A stretch of DNA of 64,000 nt from Deinandra increscens subsp. villosa (taxonomy: Eukaryota; Streptophyta; Magnoliopsida; Asterales; Asteraceae). A program made the position numbers and the translations under genes. The stretch is from positions 16,232,952 through 16,296,951 of the forward strand of contig JBCNJP010000006.1 of assembly GCA_039602395.1 (NCBI GenBank), given 5' to 3'. Shown piece by piece: positions 16,561 to 30,742 of the stretch. Positions within the stretch are counted from its first letter, which is position 1, and each line of letters begins with the position of its first letter. The notes under the pieces were generated by a model. That model ran no database searches, had not been told where the DNA came from, and saw only the letters and a list, made by a program, of their open reading frames with translations.

Positions 16561-17320
16561 AGCTTATTGGTTACATACACACCTTATTGGGACTCATTGG
16601 TCCCAACTGACTCTATTTCCCCTAAACACACCTTATTGGGAGATCATTGGTCCTAAACACAACTTATTGGTTACATACTATACCTTATTGGGACTCATTG
16701 GTCCCAACTGACCCTCATTTCCCCTAAACACACCTTATTGGGCCATCATTGGTCCTAAACATAACTTATTGGTTATATACACACCTTATTGGGACTCATT
16801 GGTCCCAACTGACCCTGATTTCCCCTAAGACACACCTTATTGGGCCATCATTGGTCCTAAACACAAACTATATTGGTTACATACACACCTTATTGGACTC
16901 ATTTGTCCCAACTGACCCTCATTTCCCCTAAACACACCTTATTTGGCCATTATTGGTCCTAAACATAGCTTATTTGTTATATACACACCTTATTGGGACT
17001 CATTGGTCCCAACTGACCCTCATTTCCCCTAAACACACTATTATTGGGCCATCATTGTTCCTAAACACAACTTATTGGTTACATACACACCTTATTGGGA
17101 CTCATTGATCCCAACTGACCCTCATTTCCCCTAAACACACATTATTGGGCCATCATTGTTCCTAAACACAACTTATTGGTTACTATACACACCTTATTGG
17201 GACTCATTGGTCCCAAATGACCCTCATTTCCCCTAAGACACACCTTATTGGGCCATCATTGGTCCTAAACAAAACTTATTGGTTACATACACACCTTATT
17301 GGGACTCATTGGTCCCTAAC
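16561..17320 (+). repeat. Satellite segment with clustered 1-base insertions
   Basis: Successive monomers carry single extra bases that fit neither parent variant: ACACAAGCTTATT (16558), CATACTATACC (about 16675), TAAGACACACC (about 16828), ACAAACTATATTGG (about 16862), AACATAGCTTA (about 16961), CACACTATTATTGG (about 17033), TTACTATACACACC (about 17182) and GTCCCTAACTG (about 17311). Each reads as a union of two known monomer variants. The simplest reading is a consensus or polishing error where reads from different copies were merged; real indels remain possible. Confidence 0.6.
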
Positions 17321-18964
17321 TGACCCTCATTTCCCCTAAACACACCTTATTGGGCCATCATTGGTCCTAAACACAACTTATTGGTTACATACATACCTTA
17401 TTGGGACTCATTGGTCCCAACTAACCCTGATTCCCCCTAAACAAACCTTATTAGACCATCATTAGTCCTAAACACAACTTATTGGTTACTTACATACCTT
17501 ATTGGGACTCATTGGTCCCAACTGACCCTTATTTCCCCTAAACACACCTTATTGGGCCATCATTGGTCCTAAACACAACTTTTTGGTTACATACACACCT
17601 TATTGGGACTCATTGGTCCCAACTGACCCTGATTTCCCCTAAACACACCTTATTAGGCCATCATTGGTCCTAAACACAACTTATTGGTTACATACACACC
17701 TTATTGGGACTCATTGGTCCCAACTGACCCTTATTTCCCCTAAACACACCTTATTGGGCCATCATTGGTCCTAAACACAACTTATTGGTTACATACACAC
17801 CTTATTGGGACTCATTGGTCCCAACTGACCCTCATTTCCCCTAAACACACATTATTGGGCCATCATTGTTCCTAAACATGCTTATTGGTTATATACACAC
17901 CTTATTGGGACTCATTGGTGCCAACTAACCCTCATTGCCCCTAAACACACCTTATTGGGCCATCATTGGTCCAAAACAGGCTTATTGGTTATATACACAC
18001 CTTATTGGGACTCATTGATCCCAACTGACCCTCATTTCCCCTAAACACATATTATTGGGCCATCATTGTTCCTAAACACAACTTATTGGTTACATACACA
18101 CCTTATTGGGACTCATTGATCCCAACTGACCCTCATTTCCCCTAAACACACATTATTGGGCCATCATCGTTCCTAAACACAACTTATTGGTTACATACAC
18201 ACCTTATTGGGACTCATTGGTCCCAACTGACCCTCATTTCCCCTAAACACACCTTATTGGGCCATCATTGGTCCTAAACACAACTTATTGGTTACATACT
18301 CACCTTATTCGGACTCATTGGTCCCAACTGACCCTCATTTCCCCTAAACACACCTTATTGGGCCATCATTGGTCCTAAACACAACTTATTGGTTATATAC
18401 ACACCTTATTGGGACTCATTGGTCCCAACTGACCCTCATTTCCCCTAAACACACCTTATTGGGCCATCATTGGTCCTAAACATAACTTATTGGTTACATA
18501 CACACCTTATTGGGACTCATTGATCCCAACTGACCCTCATTTCCCTTAAATACACATTATTGGGCCATCATTAGTTCCTAAACACAACTTATTGGTTACA
18601 TACACACCTTATTGGGACTCATTGGTCCCAACTGACCCTCATTTTCCCTAAACACACCTTATTGGGCCATCATTGGTCCTAAACACAACTTATTGGTTAC
18701 ATACTTACCTTATTTGGACTCATTGGTCCCAACTAACCCTCATTTCCCCTAAACACACCTTATTGGGCCATCATTGGTCCTAAACACAACTTATTGGTTA
18801 TATACACACCTTATTGGGACTCATTGGTCCCAACTGACCCTGATTTCCCCTAAACACACCTTATTGGGCCATCATTGGTCCTAAACACAAATATTTGGTT
18901 ACATACACACCTTATTGGACTCATTTGTCCCAACTGACCCTCATTTCCCCTAAACACACCTTAT

Positions 18965-21900
18965 TTGGCCATTATTGGTCCTAAACATGCTTATTTGTTA
19001 TATACACACCTTATTGGGACTCATTGGTCCCAACTGACCCTCATTTCCCCTAAACACATACTTATTGGGCCATCATTGTTCCTAAACACAACTTATTGGT
19101 TACATACACACCTTATTGGGACTCATTGATCCCAACTGACCCTCATTTCCCTTAAATACACATTATTGGGCCATCATTGTTCCTAAACACAACTTATTGG
19201 TTATATACACACCTTATTGGGACTCATTGGTCCCAAATGACCCTCATTTCCCCTAAGAACACCTTATTGGGCCATCATTGGTCCTAAACAAAACTTATTG
19301 GTTACATACACACCTTATTGGGACTCATTGGTCCCAACTGACTCTCATTTCCCCTAAACACACCTTATTGGGCGATCATTGGTCCTAAACACAACTTATT
19401 GGTTACATACACACCTTATTGGGACTCATTGGTCCCAACTGACCCTCATTTCCCCTAAACACACCTTATTAGACCATCATTGGTCCTAAACACAACTTAT
19501 TGGTTACATACATACCTTATTGGGACTCATTGGTCCCAACTGACCCTTATTTCCCCTAAACACACCTTATTGCGGCCATCATTGGTCCTAAACACAACTT
19601 ATTGGTTACATACACACCTTATTGGGACTCATTGGTCCCAACTGACCCTCGATTTCCCCTAAACAACACCTTATTAGGCCATCATTGGTCCTAAACACAA
19701 CTTATTGGTTACATACACACCTTATTGGGACTCATTGGTCCCAACTGACCCTTATTTCCCCTAAACACACCTTATTGGGCCATCATTGGTCCTAAACACA
19801 ACTTATTGGTTACATACACACCTTATTGGGACTCATTGGTCCCAACTGACCCTCATTTCCCCTAAACACACATTATTGGGCCATCATTGTTCCTAAACAT
19901 AACTTATTGGTTATATACACACTTTATTGGGACTCATTGGTCCCAACTAACCCTCATTTCCCCTAAACACACCTTATTGGGCCATCATTAGTCCTAAACA
20001 GAGCTTATTGGTTATATACACACCTTATTCGGACTCATTGGTCCCAACTGACCCTCATTTCCCCTAAACACACCTTATTGGGCCATCATTGTTCCTAAAC
20101 ACAACTTATTGGTTACATACACACCTTATTGGGACTCATTGGTCCCAACTGACCCTTATTTCCCCTAAATACACCTTATTGGGCCATCATTAGTTCCTAA
20201 ACACAACTTATTGGTTACATACTCACCTTATTGGGACTCATTGGTCCCAACTGACCCTATTTCCCCTAAACACACCTTATTGGGCCATCATTGGTCCTAA
20301 ACACAACTTATTGGTTACATACTTACCTTATTCGGACTCATTGGTCCCAACTAACCCTCATTTCCCCTAAACACACCTTATTGGGCCATCATTGGTCCTA
20401 AACACAACTTATTGGTTATATACACACCTTATTGGGACTCATTGGTCCCAACTGACCCTCATTTCCCCTAAACACATATTATTGGGCCATCATTGTTCCT
20501 AAACACAACTTATTGGTTACATACACACCTTATTGGGACTCATTGATCCCAACTGACCCTTATTTCCCTTAAATACACATTATTGGGCCATCATTGTTCC
20601 TAAACACAACTTATTGGTTACATACTCACCTTATTGGGACTCATTGGTCCCAACTGACTCTATTTCCCCTAAACACACCTTATTGGGCGATCATTGGTCC
20701 TAAACACAACTTATTGGTTACATACTTACCTTATTCGGACTCATTGGTCCCAACTAACCCTCATTTCCCCTAAACACACCTTATTGGGCCATCATTGGTC
20801 CTAAACACAACTTATTGGTTATATACACACCTTATTGGGACTCATTGGTCCCAACTGACCCTGATTTCCCCTAAACACACCTTATTGGGCCATCATTGGT
20901 CCTAACCACAAATATATGGTTACATACACACCTTATTGGACTCATTTGTCCCAACTGACCCTCATTTCCCCTAAACACACCTTATTTGGCCATTATTGGT
21001 CCTAAACATGCTTATTTGTTATATACACACCTTATTGTGACTCATTGGTCCCAACTGACCCTCATTTCCCCTAAACACATATTATTGGCCATCATTGTTC
21101 CTAAACACAACTTATTGGTTACATACACACCTTATTGGGACTCATTGATCCCAACTGACCCTCATTTCCCTTAAATACACATTATTGGGCCATCATTGTT
21201 CCTAAACACAACTTATTGGTTATATACACACCTTATTGGGACTCATTGGTCCCAAATGACCCTCATTTCCCCTAAGAACACCTTATTGGGCCATCACTGG
21301 TCCTAAACAAAACTTATTGGTTACATACTCACCTTATTGGGACTCATTGGTCCCAACTGACTCTATTTCCCCTAAACACACCTTATTGGGCGATCATTGG
21401 TCCTAAACACAACTTATTGGTTACATACACACCTTATTGGGACTCATTGGTCCCAACTAACCCTGATTTCCCCTAAACAACACCTTATTAGACCATCATT
21501 AGTCCTAAACACAACTTATTGGTTACTATACATACCTTATTGGGACTCATTGGTCCCAACTGACCCTTATTTCCCCTAAACACACCTTATTGGGCCATCA
21601 TTGGTCCTAAACACAACTTTTTGGTTACATACACACCTTATTGGGACTCATTGGTCCCAACTGACCCTGATTTCCCCTAAACAAACCTTATTAGACCATC
21701 ATTAGTCCTAAACACAACTTATTGGTTACTATACATACCTTATTGGGACTCATTGGTCCCAACTGACCCTTATTTCCCCTAAACACACCTTATTGGGCCA
21801 TCATTGGTCCTAAACACAACTTATTGGTTACATACACACCTTATTGGGACTCATTGGTCCCAACTGACCCTCATTTCCCCTAAACACACATTATTGGGCC

Positions 21901-24900
21901 ATCATTTTTCTTAAACATGCTTATTGGTTATATACACACTTTATTAGGACTCATTGGTGCCAACTAACCCTCATTGCCCCTAAACACACCTTATTGGGCC
22001 ATCATTAGTCCAAAACAGGCTTATTGGTTATATACACACCTTATTCGGACTCATTGATCCCAACTGACCCTCATTTCCCCTAAACACATATTATTGGCCA
22101 TCATTGTTCCTAAACACAACTTATTGGTTACATACACACCTTATTGGGACTCATTGATCCCAACTGACCCTCATTTCCCTTAAATACACATTATTGGGCC
22201 ATCATTGTTCCTAAACACAACTTATTGGTTACATACACACCTTATTGGGACTCATTGGTCCCAACTGACTCTCATTTCCCCTAAACACACCTTATTGGGC
22301 GATCATTGGTCCTAAACACAACTTATTGGTTACATACTTACCTTATTCGGACTCATTGGTCCCAACTAACCCTCATTTCCCCTAAACACACCTTATTGGG
22401 CCATCATTGGTCCTAAACACAACTTATTGGTTATATACACACCTTATTGGGACTCATTGGTCCCAACTGACCCTCATTTCCCCTAAACACATATTATTGG
22501 CCATCATTGTTCCTAAACACAACTTATTGGTTACATACACACCTTATCGGGACTCATTGATCCCAACTGACCCTTATTTCCCTTAAATACACATTATTGG
22601 GCCATCATTGGTCCTAAACACAACTTATTGGTTACATACTCACCTTATTGGGACTCATTGGTCCCAACTGACTCTATTTCCCCTAAACACACCTTATTGG
22701 GCGATCATTGGTCCTAAACACAACTTATTGGTTACATACTTACCTTATTCGGACTCATTGGTCCCAACTAACCCTCATTTCCCCTAAACACACCTTATTG
22801 GGCCATCATTGGTCCTAAACACAACTTATTGGTTATATACACACCTTATTGGGACTCATTGGTCCCAACTGACCCTGATTTCCCCTAAACACACCTTATT
22901 GGGCCATCATTGGTCCTAACCACAAATATATGGTTACATACACACCTTATTGGACTCATTTGTCCCAACTGACCCTCATTTCCCCTAAACACACCTTATT
23001 TGGCCATTATTGGTCCTAAACATGCTTATTTGTTATATACACACCTTATTGTGACTCATTGGTCCCAACTGACCCTCATTTCCCCTAAACACATATTATT
23101 GGCCATCATTGTTCCTAAACACAACTTATTGGTTACATACACACCTTATTGGGACTCATTGATCCCAACTGACCCTCATTTCCCTTAAATACACATTATT
23201 GGGCTATCATTGTTCCTAAACACAACTTATTGGTTATATACACACCTTATTGGGACTCATTGGTCCCAAATGACCCTCATTTCCCCTAAGAACACCTTAT
23301 TAGGCCATCACTGGTCCTAAACAAAACTTATTGGTTACATACTCACCTTATTGGGACTCATTGGTCCCAACTGACTCTATTTCCCCTAAACACACCTTAT
23401 TGGACGATCATTGGTCCTAAACACAACTTATTGGTTACATACACACCTTATTGGGACTCATTGGTCCCAACTAACCCTGATTTCCCCTAAACAAACCTTA
23501 TTAGACCATCATTAGTCCTAAACACAACTTATTGGTTACTATACATACCTTATTGGGACTCATTGGTCCCAACTGACCCTTATTTCCCCTAAACACACCT
23601 TATTGGGCCATCATTGGTCCTAAACACAACTTTTTGGTTACATACACACCTTATTGGGACTCATTGGTCCCAACTGACCCTCGATTTCCCCTAAACAAAC
23701 CTTATTAGACCATCATTAGTCCTAAACACAACTTATTGGTTACTTACATACCTTATTGGGACTCATTGGTCCCAACTGACCCTTATTTCCCCTAAACACA
23801 CCTTATTGGGCCATCATTGGTCCTAAACACAACTTATTGGTTACATACACACCTTATTGGGACTCATTGGTCCCAACTGACCCTCATTTCCCCCAAACAC
23901 ACATTATTGGGCCATCATTTTTCTTAAACATGCTTATTGGTTATATACACACTTTATTAGGACTCATTGGTGCCAACTAACCCTCATTGCCCCTAAACAC
24001 ACCTTATTGGGCCATCATTAGTCCAAAACAGGCTTATTGGTTATATACACACCTTATTCGGACTCATTGATCCCAACTGACCCTCATTTCCCCTAAACAC
24101 ATATTATTGGCCATCATTGTTCCTAAACACAACTTATTGGTTACATACACACCTTATCGGGACTCATTGATCCCAACTGACCCTTATTTCCCTTAAATAC
24201 ACCTTATTGGGCCATCATTAGTTCCTAAACACAACTTATTGGTTACATACTCACCTTATTGGGACTCATTGGTCCCAACTGACCCTCATTTCCCCTAAAC
24301 ACACCTTATTGGGCCATCATTGGTCCTAAACACAACTTATTGGTTACATACATACCTTATTCGGACTCATTGGTCCCAACTAACCCTCATTTCCCCTAAA
24401 CACACCTTATTGGGCCATCATTGGTCCTAAACACAAGCTTATTGGTTATATACACACCTTATTGGGACTCATTGGTCCCAACTGACCCTCATTTCCCCTA
24501 AACACATATTATTGGCCATCATTGTTCCTAAACACAACTTATTGGTTACATACACACCTTATCGGGACTCATTGATCCCAACTGACCCTTATTTCCCTTA
24601 AATACACATTATTGGGCCATCATAGTTCCTAAACACAACTTATTGGTTACATACTCACCTTATTGGGACTCATTGGTCCCAACTGACTCTATTTTCCCTA
24701 AACACACCTTATTGGGAGATCATTGGTCCTAAACACAACTTATTGGTTACATACTTACCTTATTCGGACTCATTGGTCCCAACTAACCCTCATTTCCCCT
24801 AAACACACCTTATTGGGCCATCATTGGTCCTAAACACAACTTATTGGTTATATACACACCTTATTGGGACTCATTGCTCCCAACTGACCCTGATTTCCCC

Positions 24901-27000
24901 TAAACACACCTTATTGGGCCATCATTGGTCCTAACCACAAATATATGGTTACATACACACCTTATTGGACTCATTTGTCCCAACTGACCCTCATTTCCCC
25001 TAAACACACCTTATTTGGCCATTATTGGTCCTAAACATGCTTATTTGTTATATACACACCTTATTGTGACTCATTGGTCCCAACTGACCATCATTTCCCC
25101 TAAACACATATTATTGGCCATCATTGTTCCTAAACACAACTTATTGGTTACATACACACCTTATTGGGACTCATTGATCCCAACTGACCCTCATTTCCCT
25201 TAAATACACATTATTGGGCTATCATTGTTCCTAAACACAACTTATTGGTTATATACACACCTTATTGGGACTCATTGGTCCCAAATGACCCTCATTTCCC
25301 CTAAGAACACCTTATTAGGCCATCACTGGTCCTAAACAAAACTTATTGGTTACATACTCACCTTATTGGGACTCATTGGTCCCAACTGACTCTATTTCCC
25401 CTAAACACACCTTATTGGACGATCATTGGTCCTAAACACAACTTATTGGTTACATACTTACCTTATTGGGACTCATTGGTCCCAACTGACCCTCATTTCC
25501 CCTAAACACACCTTATTGGGCCATCATTGGTCCTAAACACAACTTATTGGTTATATACACACCTTATTGGGACTCATTGGTCCCAACTGACCCAGATTTC
25601 CCCTAAACACACCTTATTGGGCCATCATTGGTCCTAAACACAAATATTTGGTTACATACACACCTTATTGGACTCATTTGTCCCAACTGACCCTCATTTC
25701 CCCTAAACACACCTTATTTGGCCATTATTGGTCCTAAACATGCTTATTTGTTATATACACACCTTATTGGGACTCATTGTTCCCAACTGACCCTCATTTC
25801 CCCTAAACACATATTATTGAGCCATCATTGGTCCTAAACACAACTTATTGGTTACATACTTACCTTATTGGGACTCATTGGTCCCAACTGATCCTCATTT
25901 CCCCCTAAACACACCATATTTGGCCATCATTGGTCCTAAACACAACTTATTGGTTATATACACACCTTATTGGGACTCATTGGCCCAACTGACCCTGATT
26001 TCCCCTAAACACACCTTATTGGGCCATCATTGGTCCTAAACACAAATATTTGGTTACATACACACCTTATTGGACTCATTTGTCCCAACTGACCCTCATT
26101 TCCCCTAAACACACCTTATTTGGCCATTATTGGTCCTAAACATGCTTATTTGTTATATACACACCTTATTGGGACTCATTGTTCCCAACTGACCCTCATT
26201 TCCCCTAAACACACATTATTGGGGCATCAACATTCCTAAACATAACTTATTGGTTACATACACACCTTATTGGGCCATCATTGGTCCTAAACAAAACTTA
26301 TTGGTTACATACTCACCTTATTGGGACTCATTGGTCCCAACTGACCCTATTTCCCCTAAACACACCTTATTAGGCCATCATTGGTCCTAAACACAACTTA
26401 TTGGTTACATACACACCTTATTGGGACTCATTGGTCCCAACTGACCCTCATTGCCCCTAGACCCACCTTATTAGGCCATCATTTGTCCTAAACAAATCGT
26501 ATTGGTTACATATACATCTTATTGGGACTCATTGGTCCCAATTGACCCTTATTTCCCCGAAACACACCTTACTGGGCCATCATTGGTCCTAAACAGGCTT
26601 ATTTGTTATACACACACCTTATTGGGACTCATTGGTCCTAACTGACCCTCATTGCCCCTAAACATAACTTATTGGGCCATCATTAGTCCTAAACACAACT
26701 TATTGGTTACATACACACCATATTGGGACTCATTGGTCCCAACTGACCCTCATTGCCCCTAAACACACCTTATTGGGCCATCATTGGTCCTAAACACAAA
26801 TATTTGGTTACATACACACCTTATTGGACTCATTTGTCCCAACTGACCCTCATTTCCCCCTAAACACACCTTATTGGGCCATTATTGGTCCTAAACATGC
26901 TTATTTGTTATATACACACCTTATTGGGACTCATTGGTCCTAACTGACCCTCATTGCCCCTAAACCAACTTATTGGGCCGTCATTAGTCCTCAACACAAC
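18965..27000 (+). repeat. Higher-order repeat of about 20 monomers (2014-2021 bp), three full copies plus a partial
   Basis: A diagnostic CTTATTTGGCCATTATTGGT monomer followed by CATGCTTATTTG begins at 18965, 20986, 23000 and 25015, giving spacings of 2021, 2014 and 2015 bp. The copies starting at 20986, 23000 and 25015 share a shortened TATTATTGGCCATC monomer and a TTCCCTTAAATACAC monomer in the same order, and differ at only a few bases over the first 190 bp. The 18965 copy is older and holds several odd insertions. The last copy loses register after about 25900. Confidence 0.8.
26200..26300 (+). repeat. Monomer with a 50-bp internal deletion (half-monomer slip)
   Basis: At about 26260-26280 the ACACACCTTATTGGG of the second half is followed directly by CCATCATTGGTCC of the next first half. 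The expected ACTCATTGGTCCC...CCCCTAAACACACC stretch of about 50 bp is missing. The break falls exactly in the sequence shared by the two half-monomers. This fits recombination or slippage between them. Confidence 0.8.
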
Positions 27001-29989
27001 TTATTGGTTACATACACAAATTATTGGGACTCATTGGTCCCAACTGACCCTCATTGCCCCTAAACACACCTTATTGGGCCATCATTGGTCATAAACACAA
27101 ATTTTTGGTTACATAGACACCTTATTGGGACTCATTTGTCCCAACTGACCCTCATTTCCCCTAAACACACATTATTGGGCCATGATTTTTCTTAAACATG
27201 CTTATTGGTTATATACACACTTTATTGGGACTCATTGGTCCCAACTAACCCTCATTGCCCCTAAACACACCTTATTGGGCCATCATTAGTCCAAAACAGG
27301 CTTATTGGTTATATACCCACCTTATTCGGACTCATTGGTCCCAACTGACACTCATTGCCCATAAACACACCTTATTGAGATATCATTGTTCCTAAACACA
27401 ACTTATAGGTTACATATACGGCTTATTGTGACTCATTGGTCCCAACTGACCCTCATTTCCCCTAAACACACATTATTGGGCCATCATTGTTCTTAAACAC
27501 AACTTATTGGTTATATACACACCTTATTGGGACTCATTGGTACCAAATGACCCTCATTTCCCCTAAGAACACCTTATTGGGCCATCATTGGTCCTAAACA
27601 AAACTTATTGGTTACATACTCACCTTATTGGGACTCATTGGTCCAAACTGACCCTATTTACCCTAAACACACCTTATTGGGCCATCATTGGTCCTAAACA
27701 CAACTTATTGGTAACATACATACCTTATTGGGACTCATTGGTCCCAACTGACCCTCATTTCCCCTAAACACACCTTATTGGGCAATCATTGGTCCTAAAC
27801 ACAAATATTTGGTTACATACACACCTTATTAGACTCATTTGTCCCAACTGACCCTCATTTCCCCTAAACACACCTTATTGGGCCATTATTGGTCCTAAAC
27901 ATGCTTATTTGTTATATACACACCTTATTGGGATTCATTGGTCCTAACTGACCCTCATTGCCCCTAAACCAACTTATTAGGCCATCATTAGTCCTAAACA
28001 CAACTTATTGGTTACATACACACCTTATTGGGACTCAGTGGTCCCAACTGACCCTCATTGCCCCTAAACACACCTTATTGGGCCATCATTGGTCCTAAAC
28101 ACAAATTTTTAATTACATACACACCTTATTGGGACTCATTTGTCCCAACTGACCCTGATTTCCCCTAAACACACATTATTGGGCCATCATTTTTCTTAAA
28201 CATGCTTACTGGTTATATACACACTTTATTGGGACTCATTGGTCCCAACGAACCCTCATTGCCCCTAAACACACCTTATTGGGCCATCATTAGTCCAAAA
28301 CAAGCTTATTCGTTATATACACACCTTATTCGGACTCATTGGTCCCAACTGACACTCATTGCCAATAAACACACCTTATTGAGATATCATTGTTCCTAAA
28401 CACAACTTATAGGTTACATATACGCCTTATTGTGACTCATTTGTCCCAACTGACCCTCATTTCCCCTAAACACATATTATTGGCCATCATTGTTTCTAAA
28501 CACAACTTATTGGTTACATACACACCTTATTGGGACTCATAGATCCCAATTAACCCTCATTTCCCCTAAACACACATTATTGGGCCATCATTGTTCCTAA
28601 ACACAACTTATTCGTTATATACACACCTTATTGGGACTCATTGGTCCCAAATTACCCTCATTTCCCCTAAGAACACCTTATTGGGCCATCATTGGTCCTA
28701 AACAAAACTTATTGGTTACATACTCACCTTATTGGGACTCATTGGTCCCAACTGACTCTATTTCCCCTAAACACACCTTATTGGGCCATCATTGGTCCTA
28801 AACACAACTTATTGGTTACATACTTACCTTATTGGGACTCATTGGTCCCAACTGACACTCATTTCCCCTAAACACACCTTATTAGGCCATCATTGGTCCT
28901 AAACACAACTTATTGGTTACATACACACCTTATTGGGACTCATTGGTCCCAACTGACCCTGATTTCCCATAAACACACCTTATTGGACCATCATTGGTCC
29001 TAAACAAAACTTATTGGTTACTTACATACATTATTGGGACTCATTGGTCCCAACTGACCCTCATTGCCCCTAGACCCACCCTATTGGGCCATCATTTGTC
29101 CTAAACACAAATTTTTGGTTATATACACACCTTATTGGGACTCATTGGTCACAAATGACCCTCATTTCCCCTAAGAACACTTTATTGGGCCATCATTGGC
29201 CCTAAACAAAATTTATTGGTTACATACTCACCTTATTGGGACTCATTGGTCCCAACTGACCCTATTTCCCCTAAACACCCCTTATTGGGCCATCATTGGT
29301 CCTAAACACGACTTATTGGTTACATACATACCTTATTGGGACTCATTGGTCCCAAATGACCCTCATTTCCCCTAAACACACCTTATTGGGCCATCATTGG
29401 TCCTAAACACAACTTATTGGTTACATACACACCTTATTTGGACTCATTGGTCCCAACTGACCCTGATTTCTCCTAAACATACATTATTGGACCATCATTT
29501 GTCCTAAATAAAACTTATTGGTTACTTACATACCTTATTGGGACTCATTGGTCCCAACTGACCCTCATTGCCCCTAGACCCACATTATTGGGCCATCATT
29601 AGTCCTAAACACAACTTATTGGTTACATACACACCTTATTGGGACTCATTGGTCCCAACTGACCCTCATTGCCCCTAAACACACCTTATTGGGCCATCAT
29701 TGGTCCTAAACACAAATTTTTGGTTACATACACACCTTATTGGGAGTCATTTGTCCCAACTGACCCTCATTTCCCCTAAACACACATTATTGGGCCATCA
29801 TTTTTCTTAAACATGCTTATTGGTTATATACACACTTTATTGGGAGTCATTGGTCCCAACTAACCCTCATTGCCCCTAAACACACCTTATTGGGCCATCA
29901 TTAGTCCAAAACAGGCTTATTGGTTATATACACACCTTATTCGGACTCATTGGTCACAACTGACACTCATTGCCCATAAACACAGCTTA

Positions 29990-30050
29990 TTGAGATTTCA
30001 TTGTTCCTAACACATATTATTGGGCCATCATTGTTCCTAAACACAACTTA
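29990..30050 (+). repeat. Monomer with a 68-bp internal deletion (one-third slip)
   Basis: Near 30003-30012 the text reads CATTGTTCCTAACACATATT followed by ATTGGGCC. It jumps from the CCTAAACACAAC part of one monomer into the CCCCTAAACACATATT part of the next, leaving only about 33 bp of the first. The junction lies in the shared CCTAAACACA motif, offset 33 bp within the monomer. Confidence 0.75.
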
Positions 30051-30394
30051 TTGGTTACATACACACTTTATTGGGACTCATTGATCCCAACTGACCCTCA
30101 TATCCCCTAAACACACATTATTGGGCCATCATTGTTCCTAAACACAACTTATTGGTTATATACACACCTTACTAGGACTCATTGGTCCCAAATGACCCTC
30201 ATTTCCCCTAAGAACACCTTATTGGGCCATCATTGGTCCTAAACAAAACTTATTGGTTACATACTCACCTTATTGGGACTCATTGGTCCCAACTGACCCT
30301 ATTTCTCCTAATCACACCTTATTGGGCCATCATTGGTCCTAAACACAACTTATTGGTTACATACATACCTTATTGGGACTCATTGGTCCCAAAT

Positions 30395-30734
30395 TGTTGA
30401 TACACGAAATGGCAATGAGCTGGATCGATTGAAGACACAAAGTTTTGATTTAGGTTTGTTGGCCGAACTCCGGCCGAACCTTGGCCGAGCCTTGCCGAAC
30501 CTGGGGTTCGGACAAGCTATGGAGTTCGGACGTCCGTAGGTCTATAAATAGATTTGTGTGTTTGTATTTTGTAAGTTTCTGAGAGAGTTTGAGCGAACTT
30601 GTCTGTGAGTTGTCTCTGTGTAATTCTCTATAACTCTGATTCTCTATCAATAAGAGATTGAGTTTTATTTACGTTTTGTGTGTTGATTCTCACTTGATTA
30701 CGTTTGCATTCGATCAATTCGTCCAAACCGATCC
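30395..30734 (+). repeat. 5' LTR of the non-autonomous element (3' end truncated)
   Basis: 340 bp match 32195-32535 with three substitutions and a one-base gap (GCCTTGCCGAACC against GCCTTGGCCGAACC). The match stops at GATCC. The right LTR continues for 17 more bases to CTCTTTCA, whereas this one runs into AGTAAAAAATG. It holds a CCGAAC/GTTCGG cluster (30461-30536), a TATA box (30543-30550) and an AATAAGAG sequence near 30649. About 0.9% divergence between the LTRs implies a recent insertion. Confidence 0.93.
30461..30550 (+). promoter_or_regulatory. LTR promoter region: CCGAAC/GTTCGG cluster plus TATA box
   Basis: GGCCGAACTC, GGCCGAACC, GGCCGAGCC and GCCGAACC lie in direct order and are followed by the inverted GGTTCGG and AGTTCGGA. 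They can pair into hairpins or form a two-sided protein-binding cluster. TATAAATA follows at 30543. The same layout is kept in the diverged solo LTR at 33939-34029, which argues for function. The identity of any binding factor is not known to me. Confidence 0.6.
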
Positions 30735-30742
30735 AGTAAAAA

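Larger units (their letters stand above)
1..30394 (+). repeat. Satellite array, forward orientation, main block (about 101-bp monomer, about 300 copies)
   Basis: Unbroken head-to-tail tandem repeat. The CCCCTAAACACACC start recurs every 99-102 bp, for example at positions 2 and 103. Each monomer has three parts in order: CCCCTAAACACACCTTATTG followed by GGCCATCATTGGTCC; CCTAAACACAACTTATTGGT followed by TACATAC; and ACACCTTATTGGGACTCATT followed by GGTCCCAACTGACCCTCATT. Variants recur in fixed combinations: AAATATTTGG; CATGCTTATTTGTTATATAC; AGATTATTGGGGCATCAACA; AAGAACACC paired with CCCAAATGACC; and GACTCTATTTCCCCC. Monomers at about 15700-18900 are closest to consensus; those at 26400-30394 are more diverged. 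No gene, RNA gene or promoter is seen here. Short open frames exist only because the repeat has few stop codons in some frames. The chromosomal role (centromeric, pericentromeric or knob) cannot be told from sequence alone. Confidence 0.98.

Noticed and set aside
6073..28399. Open frames of 60-69 residues with GTHWSQLTLISPKHTLLGHHWS-like sequence in the forward array
   Set aside because: They are translations of the satellite monomer. 101 is not a multiple of three, the frames change from copy to copy, and the frames start at arbitrary codons. There is no sign of selection on protein.
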